NCBI GenBank assembly: GCA_023460575.1
Contig: JAEWPQ010000272.1
Span: forward strand, 1 to 47,305
Length of the DNA: 47,305 bases
Direction of reading: 5' to 3'
Origin: Bacillota bacterium
GTDB lineage: Bacteria > Bacillota > Clostridia > Lachnospirales > Lachnospiraceae
Each line of letters starts with the position of its first letter. The stretch's first letter is position 1. Shown here piece by piece: positions 24,496 through 33,533 of this stretch. The translations under genes and the position numbers were made by a program. Below the pieces are notes generated by a model. That model saw only the letters and a list, made by a program, of their open reading frames with translations. It did not search any database and was not told where the DNA came from.

Positions 24496-26172
24496 ATGAA
24501 CAAAATACTCGATAACGGATATTATGACTTTATCCTCAGTAACTCCCTGGTCCCCTCTTGTGCCCTTTCAGAAAATATCACAAAATTAAATGAAGAACAT
24601 TCTCTTCTCCATCTGGCACAAACAGACATTCAGGCCTGTAATTTAGGTCTCCATCCGTACGAGAATTTCCCGTCTGTTTACACACTGACTTCATCCATAT
24701 GCACAGAAAAACCGGCTACTGCCTCCCTTTCTTATCAGTCTGTGTTAAATTTTATGGGTCTTGGAGTTGTGATTGGTATTATAGACACAGGCATAGACTA
24801 TCGTCATCCGGCTTTTCAAAATCATGACGGAACTACCCGCATTCTCTCTATTTGGGACCAGTCCGATCAGACCGGCAAACCTCCGGCAGGTTTTGATTTT
24901 GGCTCTGAATATACAAAAAATCATATTAATACTGCCTTAAAATCACCCCTTCCTTTAACTATCGTCCCTGTTACAGATACTTGCGGTCATGGTACTGCGA
25001 TTGCCAGCATTGTGGCAGGAAGCGGTGATGATGAACATTCATTTACAGGAGTTGTCCCTCAAAGTAAATTAGCTGTTGTAAAGCTGAAAGAAGCAAAAGA
25101 CAATTTAAAACAGATTTATTTTATCCCAGAATGCTCCCTCTGCTATCAGGAATCCGATATTATGCTTGGAATCCGGTATCTTCTAAACCTGGCAGCACAA
25201 TTAAACCGCCCTTTGATCCTCTGCATAACCTTAGGCAGCAGTCAGGGAGGACATGATGGGCGGAGTCCTTTAAGTTCCTATTTGGATCAGATTGTCAGAA
25301 AGCCGCGAATGGATGCGGTAATTGCTGCTGGGAACGAAAGTGGAAGTAAAAGACACTATTACTGTTATTCCCATATACCACCTTACTGCAGCAGTTTTGA
25401 TATTAAAATCGGAAAAGATGACCGTATGTTTTCCATGGAAATCTGGCCGTTTCCAACAGGCCGGATTACCATTGAACTTTACTCTCCTGACTGCGAAATT
25501 GTATGCAGTCTCTATACTTCGGTTAACACCTGCCAGAAATTCAGCCTTTCATGTGGTCAGAGTTCTGTCTGGATTAATAACATCATTCTGGAAGGTTCTA
25601 CAGGGGATCAGGTGATTCTGGTACGTTTTAATAACCCCCTCCCAGGTATCTGGCACTGCCAGGTTAAAAGCGAAGGAAATGAACCATTTTCTTTTCATTG
25701 CTGGCTTCCATCGGGGAATCTTATCTCTCCTGATACTTACTTTTATCACTCAGATTCTGTTACAACCATCACATCTCCCGGAGATGCCCGTTTTCCTCTT
25801 ACGGTTGCCGCCTATAACCAATTCAACAACTTTATACTTACTGAATCCGGAAGGGGATTCTCCCGCTTTGGCGAAATTCTTCCGGATGTGGCAGCTCCTG
25901 GTTTTAAGATTCCCTGTGCTCTCCCGGAAAACCAATACGGCACTCTTTCCGGCACCGGTGCTGCTGCTGCCCACGCTGCCGGAGCTGCTGCAATGATAAT
26001 GGAATGGGGCTTTATCAGAGGCAATCATACCACGATTACCGGCGTAATGGCAAACCGCATGATTATACGCAGCGCAAACCGTGACAATGCCTGCTTTTAC
26101 CCCAATGATATGTGGGGTTATGGCCAGATTGATATGCTACATCTTTTTGATCAGATTAAAGCTTTCACGTAA
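24496..26172 (+). CDS. Subtilisin-like S8 family protein with the catalytic Ser replaced (Csp-like pseudoprotease)
   Basis: A 558-residue S8 family protein of the clostridial Csp type. No signal peptide is seen. The N-terminal region (about 1-85) matches this group and could act as a prodomain. Asp97 (GIIDTGID), His165 (CGHGT) and oxyanion Asn280 (AAGNESG) are present. The segment normally GTSxAxPH reads GTGAAAAH, with Gly488 in place of the Ser, and the Pro is also lost. The protein should therefore lack normal peptidase activity. In Clostridioides difficile the pseudoprotease CspC also has Gly at this position and acts in spore germination sensing. The ATG at 24496 matches family N termini; longer in-frame starts exist. 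It is a single-gene unit. Confidence 0.87.
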   Translation: MNKILDNGYYDFILSNSLVPSCALSENITKLNEEHSLLHLAQTDIQACNLGLHPYENFPSVYTLTSSICTEKPATASLSYQSVLNFMGLGVVIGIIDTGIDYRHPAFQNHDGTTRILSIWDQSDQTGKPPAGFDFGSEYTKNHINTALKSPLPLTIVPVTDTCGHGTAIASIVAGSGDDEHSFTGVVPQSKLAVVKLKEAKDNLKQIYFIPECSLCYQESDIMLGIRYLLNLAAQLNRPLILCITLGSSQGGHDGRSPLSSYLDQIVRKPRMDAVIAAGNESGSKRHYYCYSHIPPYCSSFDIKIGKDDRMFSMEIWPFPTGRITIELYSPDCEIVCSLYTSVNTCQKFSLSCGQSSVWINNIILEGSTGDQVILVRFNNPLPGIWHCQVKSEGNEPFSFHCWLPSGNLISPDTYFYHSDSVTTITSPGDARFPLTVAAYNQFNNFILTESGRGFSRFGEILPDVAAPGFKIPCALPENQYGTLSGTGAAAAHAAGAAAMIMEWGFIRGNHTTITGVMANRMIIRSANRDNACFYPNDMWGYGQIDMLHLFDQIKAFT

Positions 26173-26183
26173 GTTTCTTAAAA

Positions 26184-26217
26184 AGACAGAGAGCCCTGTC
26201 AAATAGACTCTCTGTCT
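26184..26217. terminator. Bidirectional terminator between the S8 and MFS genes
   Basis: A perfect 10-bp stem AGACAGAGAG/CTCTCTGTCT (26184-26193 with 26208-26217) with a 14-base loop. The minus strand continues with a T run, and the two genes converge here. Confidence 0.8.
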
Positions 26218-26222
26218 CATTT

Positions 26223-27395
26223 CTATACACCTGTTTTCTTATACGATTTGTAATACAAAATAGATACACCCCAGCCAAAAAAAGAAAATGCTGCCAGCAT
26301 CATATACCCAGTTCTCATCCCCATTTTCGAAGCCAGCACTCCCGTTATTGGGGGAAATGCAGTCATGCCCACTGCATATACAGCCTGGAAAAATCCCATT
26401 GCAGTAGCTTTGCAGCTGGCCGGAACTCCGGACATTGCTTCACAGGTAAGATAGGAAAACAAAATCCCCGTTGACACCCCCGGCAATATCTGAAGCAGCA
26501 AAAGAACAGGAATGTCTTCTATTACAGGAACTAAAACGCAGTATACCGACACAATAACAAAAACCATTGGGATCCAGAATCGGGATCCTTTTCTTTTACA
26601 GCCTCCTCCTGATGCAAACGCTGCAAAAAATACAGCAGATAACATATAAATAACGGAGGATAATCCTAAAAGTCTATCGGAGGCCCCCAGGTCTTTTATA
26701 ATCTGATTGGTAAATGACATGGCAGCCGTCAGCTGTATTCCCTGTTGAATTAAAGCCAGAAATGAAAAGAACCAAAGTCTCTTTCCGATACAGCACATAA
26801 GCAGATCTCTTTTCTTTTTCTCCTTTATCCGGGAACCTTCCTCCTGAATAAAAAAAGAAAATGCAAAAGCCAGAAGACCTGCACATATGCTTAAAAAGCA
26901 GATTCCCCTCATACCAATCCGGTTATAGGTCAGCGTGCTGGTAAGAAAACCCATAAGCATCCCCAGATTATTAAATAATACAATTCTGCTGGTTGCTGTC
27001 TGCTGTTCCGGTTCCGTATAATGCCCGGTATAAAAAACCATAAAAGAGATCCACATGGCAGAAGCCATTCCGGATAGTAAATTGGCAGCAAGAAATGCCG
27101 GACCGCTGCAGCCTGATATACGCAGAACCGAAGCAAGACCTGCAAGCAAAGTTCCTGCCATTAAAAATCCTTTATGCCTTCCGGCACAATCCGCACACAA
27201 ACCGATGGGGAATCTGAGAACCAGCTGTGAGATTCCGTAAGCCCCTATCACCAGCCCGGTAAAAGAGCTGCTTACGCCGCATAAAGTCAGATAGGCTGTC
27301 TGATAGGGAATATATATGTACTGCGCAAACCAAAAAAGAGAAACCATGGCAAGAAAAATGATTTCCTGTCTGCGCGTAAACTGATGTTCGTTCAA
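26223..27395 (-). CDS. Major facilitator superfamily transporter
   Basis: A 390-residue membrane protein with about 12 hydrophobic helices in two halves split by a charged loop near 190 (EEGSRIKEKKKRD). RFPIGLCADCAGRHKG after helix 2 is the MFS motif A (G-x-x-x-D-x-x-G-R-[RK]). The start is TTG, preceded by AAGGGA; no ATG lies at a reasonable place. It is the last gene of the PTS-GH1-LicT operon, 15 bp after licT, and could export or import a sugar or aglycone. The substrate is unknown. Confidence 0.87.
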   Translation of the reverse strand: MNEHQFTRRQEIIFLAMVSLFWFAQYIYIPYQTAYLTLCGVSSSFTGLVIGAYGISQLVLRFPIGLCADCAGRHKGFLMAGTLLAGLASVLRISGCSGPAFLAANLLSGMASAMWISFMVFYTGHYTEPEQQTATSRIVLFNNLGMLMGFLTSTLTYNRIGMRGICFLSICAGLLAFAFSFFIQEEGSRIKEKKKRDLLMCCIGKRLWFFSFLALIQQGIQLTAAMSFTNQIIKDLGASDRLLGLSSVIYMLSAVFFAAFASGGGCKRKGSRFWIPMVFVIVSVYCVLVPVIEDIPVLLLLQILPGVSTGILFSYLTCEAMSGVPASCKATAMGFFQAVYAVGMTAFPPITGVLASKMGMRTGYMMLAAFSFFGWGVSILYYKSYKKTGV

Positions 27396-27410
27396 AGTGA
27401 TGTCCCTTCA

Positions 27411-28265
27411 TTATTTTTTCCGCTGTGAATACTCCTCCAGTACCCTGTGTATATGAACAGTCAGATACATTTCTTCCTGCCTCGCCAAACCGCAGTTAAA
27501 TTTCTCCTGTATAAAAATCCTGATTTTCTTTACACATTCATACTCCCTTGGACAATTCTCAAGGACATGGCTGTAAAAGGAATCCTCATAGTCATAGATA
27601 TCCTGACCGCCCTTAACCAGTCTTTGGGCAAATAAGCGGAGGTGAGTTACGAAACGTGTATATCCAATGCCATCCTCATCAAAGATTATGGAGAAGTTAT
27701 ATTTTACAATATCTAAAACACCCTTCACAGTTTCAATGATTTTCTGGTTATCGGTAAGATAAGAGTTATTGGTCTGAGCATTGATAAAGTGAAAAGCGAT
27801 GTTACCGGCTTCATCCTCCGGAAGTTCCACCTGCAGCTGCTCCCTCACAAGCTGCAGGGCATACAATCCGGTTTTATATTCCTTCGGGTTAAAACGTTTT
27901 AAAGTCTGTGTATAAAAATTTTGTATGGAAATCCCCTCACGGTGTCTTTTTACAGCAAAAGAAAGATGATCCGTAAGTCCAAGATAAATATGCTCCATTA
28001 GTACCATCTGATATTGTTCTATGCCGTAATCAATCACCTGTTTGGCAAGTTCAAAATAAGTACTGTCAATTTCTGCAGCGAGCCGGATAATATTTTTTGA
28101 AACAGACCGGTCTTTTAATACAAATACTTTTTCTATATCTTCACTTTTTAAATGATGCCCGATAGATTTATTAAATCCGATCCCTTTTCCCATGAGGATT
28201 ACCTCTCTGCCGCTGTCGTCAAGCGCCAGCAGCAGAGAATTATTCATAACCTTAATAACTCTCAT
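27411..28265 (-). CDS. licT: LicT/BglG family transcriptional antiterminator
   Basis: A 284-residue RNA-binding antiterminator. The N-terminal CAT domain (about 1-55, MRVIKVMNNSLLLALDDSG) binds the RAT hairpin; PRD1 (about 65-170) and PRD2 (about 175-280) take phosphates from the PTS. All four regulatory His are visible: His100 and His159 in PRD1, His208 and His271 in PRD2. When the sugar is scarce, the EII phosphorylates PRD1 and switches it off; HPr phosphorylation of PRD2 activates it. The target RAT and terminator lie in the leader of this same operon, upstream of the PTS gene. Confidence 0.95.
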   Translation of the reverse strand: MRVIKVMNNSLLLALDDSGREVILMGKGIGFNKSIGHHLKSEDIEKVFVLKDRSVSKNIIRLAAEIDSTYFELAKQVIDYGIEQYQMVLMEHIYLGLTDHLSFAVKRHREGISIQNFYTQTLKRFNPKEYKTGLYALQLVREQLQVELPEDEAGNIAFHFINAQTNNSYLTDNQKIIETVKGVLDIVKYNFSIIFDEDGIGYTRFVTHLRLFAQRLVKGGQDIYDYEDSFYSHVLENCPREYECVKKIRIFIQEKFNCGLARQEEMYLTVHIHRVLEEYSQRKK

Positions 28266-28286
28266 AACCTACCCCGTTTCTGTTAA

Positions 28287-29711
28287 TTAGAGTTGGCCTC
28301 CATTGGTTTCAATCACATGTTTGTACCAATAAAAGCTGTCTTTTTTTATCCGGCGCAAATCCTTTAAATCATGATCTTCCCGGTTTACGTAAACAAATCC
28401 ATACCGTTTTCGAAAACCTTCATGGGAACTTAACAGGTCCATAAAGGACCATGGAGAATACCCCATCAGTTCCACTCCGTCTGAAACAGCCTGTCTTAAA
28501 GCTTCAATATGAGTTTTTAGATAATCAATGCGGTAATCATCGTGTATTTTCCCGTCTTCTGTTAAAGTATCCGCCGCCCCAAGGCCATTCTCTGTCACAA
28601 TCAGAGGAAGATGGTATTTCTGATGATAATTGTTAAGGACCGTTCTAAGTCCAAGAGGGTCAATCTGCGCTCCGTATTCACTGGATGTCAGGTTTGGATT
28701 TTTTATATGATGGAAATATCCATACTGGTCAAAATCCACCTCATTTATAGGAAATGTTCTCTCCCCTGCTTTATGATCTTCATTTTCAGGAAGATAACGG
28801 ACACAAAGCGTACGATAATAATTCAGTGCTATAAAATCCATTCCGGCGTCCTTTAATATGGCCTCATCCTCCGGATTCATAACAGGAACGATGTTTCTTT
28901 CTTCTAAATATTTCATGTAATAGCCAGGATATTTCCCATAGTAATGCATATCCAGACAGTAATCGGTTTTAAACCAGTCATTTAACTTTGCTGCCCAGAC
29001 ATCTTCCGGCCTGCTGCTTTCCGGATAGGTACAGGTGGAAGAAACAGCGGGACCGATTTTACCCCCCCGTATCATGGCATGGCAGGCTTTTACAGCTAGT
29101 GCATGGGCAAGAAACATATGATAATCCATCTGCGCCCTCAGCCGGTCCGCTTCTAACTCATCCTCTGCTGCGATATTAACCCGCTCATTGACCCGCACCA
29201 TTAAATTCTGTTCATTATGAACCTGCCAGTAAGTAACTCTGTCGCCGAACGCTTCAAAACAGATCTTTGCATACCGTTCAAATGCCTTTACACATTCCCT
29301 GGATTCCCAGCCATTGTATTTTTCAACAAGTGCATAAGGCAGGTCAAAATGATACAGCGTAATAAAAGGCATGATTTCATTTTCTAAGAGACAGTCAATA
29401 ATCTTATTATAAAAATCAATACCCTCCTGGTTAATTTTACCGTCTCCATCTGGAATAATTCTTGCCCATGAGATAGAAAAACGGTAAAGATGAAGCCCCA
29501 GTTCCTTCATAAGGCTGATATCCTCTTTCCAGTGATGGTAAAAATCACTGGCCACCCTGCTGTCTGCCTGTATATGAGAACGTTTGAATGAATTGATATC
29601 TGCAACCGTAGGACCTTTTCCGCCTTCATCCCAGCCGCCTTCAATCTGGAATGCGGAAGAAGATGCACCCCACATAAAGTTATCGGGAAAATCTGTGATT
29701 TTATAGTTCAA
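28287..29711 (-). CDS. GH1 6-phospho-beta-glucosidase
   Basis: A 474-residue cytoplasmic GH1 enzyme. The acid/base is Glu167, in HNEQN rather than the usual NEP; the nucleophile is Glu374 in VTENG. Near the C terminus, GYSPWSFMDLLSSHEGFRKRYGFVYVNR and RIKKDSFYWYKHVI match the phospho-sugar group, where Ser, Lys and Tyr in this area hold the 6-phosphate. The PTS gene directly upstream supports phosphorylated beta-glucosides as substrate. The start is TTG with AGGAG eight bases upstream. It differs strongly from the GH1 enzyme at 12718, so the two are not a recent duplication. Confidence 0.93.
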   Translation of the reverse strand: MNYKITDFPDNFMWGASSSAFQIEGGWDEGGKGPTVADINSFKRSHIQADSRVASDFYHHWKEDISLMKELGLHLYRFSISWARIIPDGDGKINQEGIDFYNKIIDCLLENEIMPFITLYHFDLPYALVEKYNGWESRECVKAFERYAKICFEAFGDRVTYWQVHNEQNLMVRVNERVNIAAEDELEADRLRAQMDYHMFLAHALAVKACHAMIRGGKIGPAVSSTCTYPESSRPEDVWAAKLNDWFKTDYCLDMHYYGKYPGYYMKYLEERNIVPVMNPEDEAILKDAGMDFIALNYYRTLCVRYLPENEDHKAGERTFPINEVDFDQYGYFHHIKNPNLTSSEYGAQIDPLGLRTVLNNYHQKYHLPLIVTENGLGAADTLTEDGKIHDDYRIDYLKTHIEALRQAVSDGVELMGYSPWSFMDLLSSHEGFRKRYGFVYVNREDHDLKDLRRIKKDSFYWYKHVIETNGGQL

Positions 29712-29712
29712 A

Positions 29713-31617
29713 CTAATTACTCCTTTCCGTTTCCTTTTCTATGGCAATCACCGGTTTTTCAAGTGATGCCCCTTCACCGCTTATTCCCTGCACTTCTTTA
29801 AAGAGCGAAGTATTGCTGATTATAACTGGAACCGTGGTATCAAATCCTTCTTTCTTTAAAGCGTCAAGATCAAAGGAAAGAATCTTTGTACCCTTTTTAA
29901 TATGAGAGCCCTCTTCTACATGCTTGCTAAAATATTTCCCCTCAAGCATAACAGTATTAATACCCACATGTATAATCATCTCAACCCCATTGTCAAGCAT
30001 CAGCCCAAGTGCATGAAGTGTGGGATAAATTAAAGTAACGGTACAATCTTCCGGTGCCACTACCTCACCTTTTTCCGGAATAATTGCAATTCCGCCTCCA
30101 AGTGCCATAGAAGAAAACACTTCATCACCAACTGAAGTCATAGATACGGCTTTCCCTTCTATAGGTGAGCCAATCAATAAATCCGCTTTGGAGATATCCG
30201 CTTCATGCTCCTGTACCTTTCCGTTTTCAGCAGGAACAATAGATTTTTTTTGTTTTTTTTCATTTATATCTTCAAATCCAAAAATAAGTGTAAGAACCAT
30301 GGCACCAAAGAAGGATACTGCAACTCCTCCCAGATAATAGAGAAATGGTTTCACTCCAAAAGCCGCATATGTTGCAAATGTGAGAATACCGTTATTAGCA
30401 AAAGAGTCTCCAAATACTCCGCCTATTCCCATAATCGCTCCGCCTGCAGCACCACACACAATAGCATAAATCATAGGCTTTTTCAACCGCAGATTGCAGC
30501 CGTAAATTGCAGGTTCCGTTATTCCGCATACAGAAGCTGATATGGAAGCAGAAGCTGCAACCGTTTTTAAATCTTTGCTTTTTGTTTTTAGCATAACGCC
30601 TAAAGCAGCGCCGCCCTGGGAGAAGTTGGCTGCACCTGCAAAAGCCAGAAGATTCTGATGCCCAAACTGCGCCACATCATTGATTCCAATGGGAAGAAGA
30701 GCTCTGTGGGCGCCGAAAATAACGAACACACACCACATACCGCCTACAAATGCACCGCATAGAGCTGGGCTTAAATTCATCATCCCTGTATAGACAAAGT
30801 TGATAACATTACCGATATAAATACCGACAGGACCAAAGACCATAAAGGTTGCCGGAATCATAACCAGAAGAGAAATTCCCGGAACAAGGATGATCTTTAA
30901 TACTTCCGGAACGATTTTTTCTAAAAACCGCTGAATATATGCGAGTATAAATACTCCGATGATAATGGGAATTACGGAAGAAGTATAACTGGCTTTTGTC
31001 AGAGCAATTCCAAACATACTGACTGCCTCTTTTCCAGTCATAAGCGTAACTACAGCCGGGTAGCACATGGTTCCGCCAAGAGCCATGGCAACGAATTCAT
31101 TTGCCTTAAATACTTTGGCACTGGTATAGGCAAGGATAATAGGCATAAAATAAAACAATGCATCCGTTGCCGCCATGATCAGTATATACGTCTGGTCAAC
31201 CGTAATGTCAATTCCCCGCTTAGCTGACATGATTCTCGCAATTGTTAAAAATCCCTTTAAAAGACCGGAAGCTGCGATTGCCGGAACCATGGGAGTAAAA
31301 ATAGATGAAATGGTAATCAGAATCCGGTTCCAGACAGAACCCTTCTCCTCATTTCCGGATTCCGTCTCTTCCAGGGACAGCATTGGAAGAATGGCATCAT
31401 ATATCTTTGTCACTTTTGTACCGAGAACAATCTGAAACTGTCCCCCGCTCTCCACAACAGAGATTACGCCTTCCATGCTCTCAATTGTCTTTCTGTCTGC
31501 CTTTTTTGAATCTTTTAATTCAAACCTCAGTCTTGTAAAGCAATGTGTCAGCCCTTTTACATTACTGGATCCGCCAATATTTGTTATAATATCTTCTGCT
31601 ATCTGATTATAGTTCAT
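29713..31617 (-). CDS. PTS beta-glucoside-specific EIIBCA component
   Basis: A 634-residue fused permease of the glucose-glucoside PTS family. The EIIB domain (about 1-90) has phospho-Cys26 in LTHCFTRLRFEL; the EIIC domain (about 100-460) has roughly ten helices; the EIIA domain (about 490-630) has IIHVGINTVMLEG with the phospho-His. It imports and phosphorylates beta-glucosides such as salicin, arbutin or cellobiose using phosphate from HPr, and also signals sugar status to LicT. It heads the operon after the RAT/terminator leader. AAGGA precedes the ATG. The GH1 start directly abuts its stop. Confidence 0.95.
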   Translation of the reverse strand: MNYNQIAEDIITNIGGSSNVKGLTHCFTRLRFELKDSKKADRKTIESMEGVISVVESGGQFQIVLGTKVTKIYDAILPMLSLEETESGNEEKGSVWNRILITISSIFTPMVPAIAASGLLKGFLTIARIMSAKRGIDITVDQTYILIMAATDALFYFMPIILAYTSAKVFKANEFVAMALGGTMCYPAVVTLMTGKEAVSMFGIALTKASYTSSVIPIIIGVFILAYIQRFLEKIVPEVLKIILVPGISLLVMIPATFMVFGPVGIYIGNVINFVYTGMMNLSPALCGAFVGGMWCVFVIFGAHRALLPIGINDVAQFGHQNLLAFAGAANFSQGGAALGVMLKTKSKDLKTVAASASISASVCGITEPAIYGCNLRLKKPMIYAIVCGAAGGAIMGIGGVFGDSFANNGILTFATYAAFGVKPFLYYLGGVAVSFFGAMVLTLIFGFEDINEKKQKKSIVPAENGKVQEHEADISKADLLIGSPIEGKAVSMTSVGDEVFSSMALGGGIAIIPEKGEVVAPEDCTVTLIYPTLHALGLMLDNGVEMIIHVGINTVMLEGKYFSKHVEEGSHIKKGTKILSFDLDALKKEGFDTTVPVIISNTSLFKEVQGISGEGASLEKPVIAIEKETERSN

Positions 31618-31670
31618 AGATCAAATTCCTTTCAAGTATTTTGTTGTTTTTACATCCGGCCGGAATGGCA

Positions 31671-31744
31671 AAACAAAAAGACCCGACTAAACGCCTGAAT
31701 ATAAGACTTTTTCCATAAGCCCTATACACTCGTTTAATCCGATC
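31671..31744 (-). terminator. Leader terminator controlled by LicT
   Basis: The left arm (31731-31744 on the minus strand, GATCGG then ATTAAACG) pairs with 31680-31693 over about 14 bp with two G-U pairs and one mismatch. An inner hairpin adds to it, and a U-rich tail follows (31671-31679). The first four bases of the left arm also form the end of the RAT, so the two structures exclude each other. Confidence 0.8.
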
Positions 31745-31767
31745 TTGCCTGCATTACCAGTAACACG
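31741..31767 (-). promoter_or_regulatory. RAT antiterminator element for LicT
   Basis: The minus strand contains GTGTTACTGGTAATGCAGG followed by CAAGATC, a close match to the ribonucleic antiterminator of bgl/lic/sac operons (GG-TTGTTACTG-x-T-x-x-GCAGGCAA-ACC type). LicT binding here should prevent the overlapping terminator. Confidence 0.87.
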
Positions 31768-31803
31768 TCTTCTTAAATTACTATTTAATTTGTAACCAGA
31801 TAT

Positions 31804-31832
31804 ACTATAGCATTTTTGCTGTATAAAAGCAA
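31804..31832 (-). promoter_or_regulatory. Promoter of the beta-glucoside PTS operon
   Basis: Minus strand TTGCTT (31827-31832), 17 bp, TATAGT (31804-31809), about 30 bases upstream of the RAT. The gene-free 31618-31923 stretch thus holds this promoter, the RAT and two terminators; I see no gene in it. Confidence 0.68.
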
Positions 31833-31857
31833 CTGGTTTATTATTTTGTTTGAAAAA

Positions 31858-31900
31858 CAGGGCATTCTTTCAGAGATACTCCGTCTGATGAAATGCCCTG
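31858..31900 (-). terminator. Terminator after the second ABC operon
   Basis: A perfect 9-bp stem CAGGGCATT/AATGCCCTG (31858-31866 with 31892-31900), with an inner TCAGA/TCTGA pair and TTTTT following on the minus strand. Confidence 0.87.
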
Positions 31901-31923
31901 CAATCAAAGAATTGGTATGGTAC

Positions 31924-33501
31924 CTAATTTTCCTGCCTGTTCACAAGCTCCTTTATATCTTTCTGAAACGATTCTTTCACCTTCTGATATCCTGCATCCT
32001 CAATTTTTTTCCTCATTTCGTCAATGGCCTGATGGGGATTCTCATACTTCCCGTAAGCAAGCTGTGGAATATATTCTGACAGAACACTGGCGATTGCTGC
32101 CTGCTCCGCCTCCATTGCACCTTTATTTAAAATGAGATTTTCAAATGGATAATCATAAGCAATTTTGTTGAGATTCTCAATCATTTCCTTTTTTCCATTC
32201 CAGTGATAGCTGTTATCCAGCTCCAGATCATCGTTTCTGCCACACCAGAAGTTTGCATCCAGCTTATCGGTGCTTTGGTCCCAGCCCTCCGGATAAGCAA
32301 GCTTCCCATCCTCTGTTATGACATAATCAGTCCCTTCAATCCCATAATTAATATACCGGTAGCATTCCTCATCGTTTCGAAGCAGATCATATACCATCAG
32401 AGCCCGCTGGGGATGCTTTGAATTTACACTGATTGCTGCAGCCCCATGGGTTTTTAAAGGTTTGGCAATATTGTTATTTTCCAGTCCCCATGGATACATT
32501 TTTGCATCTGACCCCGGCTGTTTTCGTTCCATGCCTGGTTTTACCTGGGAATAGAAGGTCTGGCTGTGGTGCTGGTCTGCCCCGCTGGTTCCCGCGTACA
32601 TCTCTTCTCTGGCATCTCCGTCAAAGTTTAAAACATCCTCTCTCCATACACCGGTCTCATTCCATTTCTTCATAAGATCAGCGGCATCATACAGGACTTC
32701 TCCTTCCATATAAGGAGAAAATACAGTATTGGGATCGGATGCGCTGGTGTACCAGAATTCAAAATTACCTGCATTGCATCCAATCATGACACGGGCATCT
32801 GAGTTGGACTGGATGTAAGCACCTAACAAGCCTGCAGCATTATTCTTTCCGGGAACATCCCAGGGAATAACCCCTTTTTTATTTTCTTTTACATACTTAA
32901 AATAAGTGGTCATATCATCAAATTTTTCTACCGTTCCATCCTTTAAGCCGGCTTCATTTGCCCAGTCCCCCCGGTAAAACATCCCGTGGTTTGTATACTG
33001 GGTATAATGGTCTTCCGGAATTAAGTAAATCTCCCCGTCATATTTGCATATATCCCAGTCTCCCAAAGTTTCCACCTGCTCCCAGGTTTTGGGAGCATAA
33101 GTTTTTAACATCTCTTCACTTAATGGGAGAAATGCACCCTTTTGGATATTTTCCCAGGCATAAAGCCAATCCGTGGCAGTCGTAATAATATCAAGAGAAT
33201 CGTCGCCTCCTAACAGCTGTACATTATACTGCGTCTGCCAGTCCGCCCATTCCACATAAGTAAGTTTCAGTTCCGCATTCACCTTTTGCGTAAGGACCTG
33301 ATTTAACGCCTTCAGCATTGCCTCACATCTGCCGTTGGAAGGTTTATCTCCCAGCACAAGCATGGTAATGACTTCATGGTTTTTTACCGAAGCATCTTCT
33401 TTTTTCCCATCTGTTTTTTTCCCACACCCAGTCAGGGTTCCTGCAAGGGAAGCAATCATCCCTGCGGCCAGCAGCACTTTTGCATAACAACACTTTTTCA
33501 T
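31924..33501 (-). CDS. Extracellular solute-binding lipoprotein, CUT1 (LplA/LipO-like)
   Basis: A 525-residue binding lipoprotein. The lipobox TLTGC gives Cys26 as lipid site, followed by a Lys/Asp-rich linker. VITMLVLGDKPSNGRCEAMLKALNQVLTQKVNAEL and KLTYVEWADWQTQYNVQLLGGDDSLDII fit the long LplA/YtcQ group of the SBP_bac_1 superfamily, which often imports complex polysaccharide fragments such as rhamnogalacturonan pieces. No glycosidase is next to it, so the ligand is open. The ATG at 33501 is preferred, with GGAGGG six bases upstream. It is third after two permeases. Confidence 0.9.
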   Translation of the reverse strand: MKKCCYAKVLLAAGMIASLAGTLTGCGKKTDGKKEDASVKNHEVITMLVLGDKPSNGRCEAMLKALNQVLTQKVNAELKLTYVEWADWQTQYNVQLLGGDDSLDIITTATDWLYAWENIQKGAFLPLSEEMLKTYAPKTWEQVETLGDWDICKYDGEIYLIPEDHYTQYTNHGMFYRGDWANEAGLKDGTVEKFDDMTTYFKYVKENKKGVIPWDVPGKNNAAGLLGAYIQSNSDARVMIGCNAGNFEFWYTSASDPNTVFSPYMEGEVLYDAADLMKKWNETGVWREDVLNFDGDAREEMYAGTSGADQHHSQTFYSQVKPGMERKQPGSDAKMYPWGLENNNIAKPLKTHGAAAISVNSKHPQRALMVYDLLRNDEECYRYINYGIEGTDYVITEDGKLAYPEGWDQSTDKLDANFWCGRNDDLELDNSYHWNGKKEMIENLNKIAYDYPFENLILNKGAMEAEQAAIASVLSEYIPQLAYGKYENPHQAIDEMRKKIEDAGYQKVKESFQKDIKELVNRQEN

Positions 33502-33533
33502 CTTAACCCTCCATTTCTTTGCCAAATCCCCTT

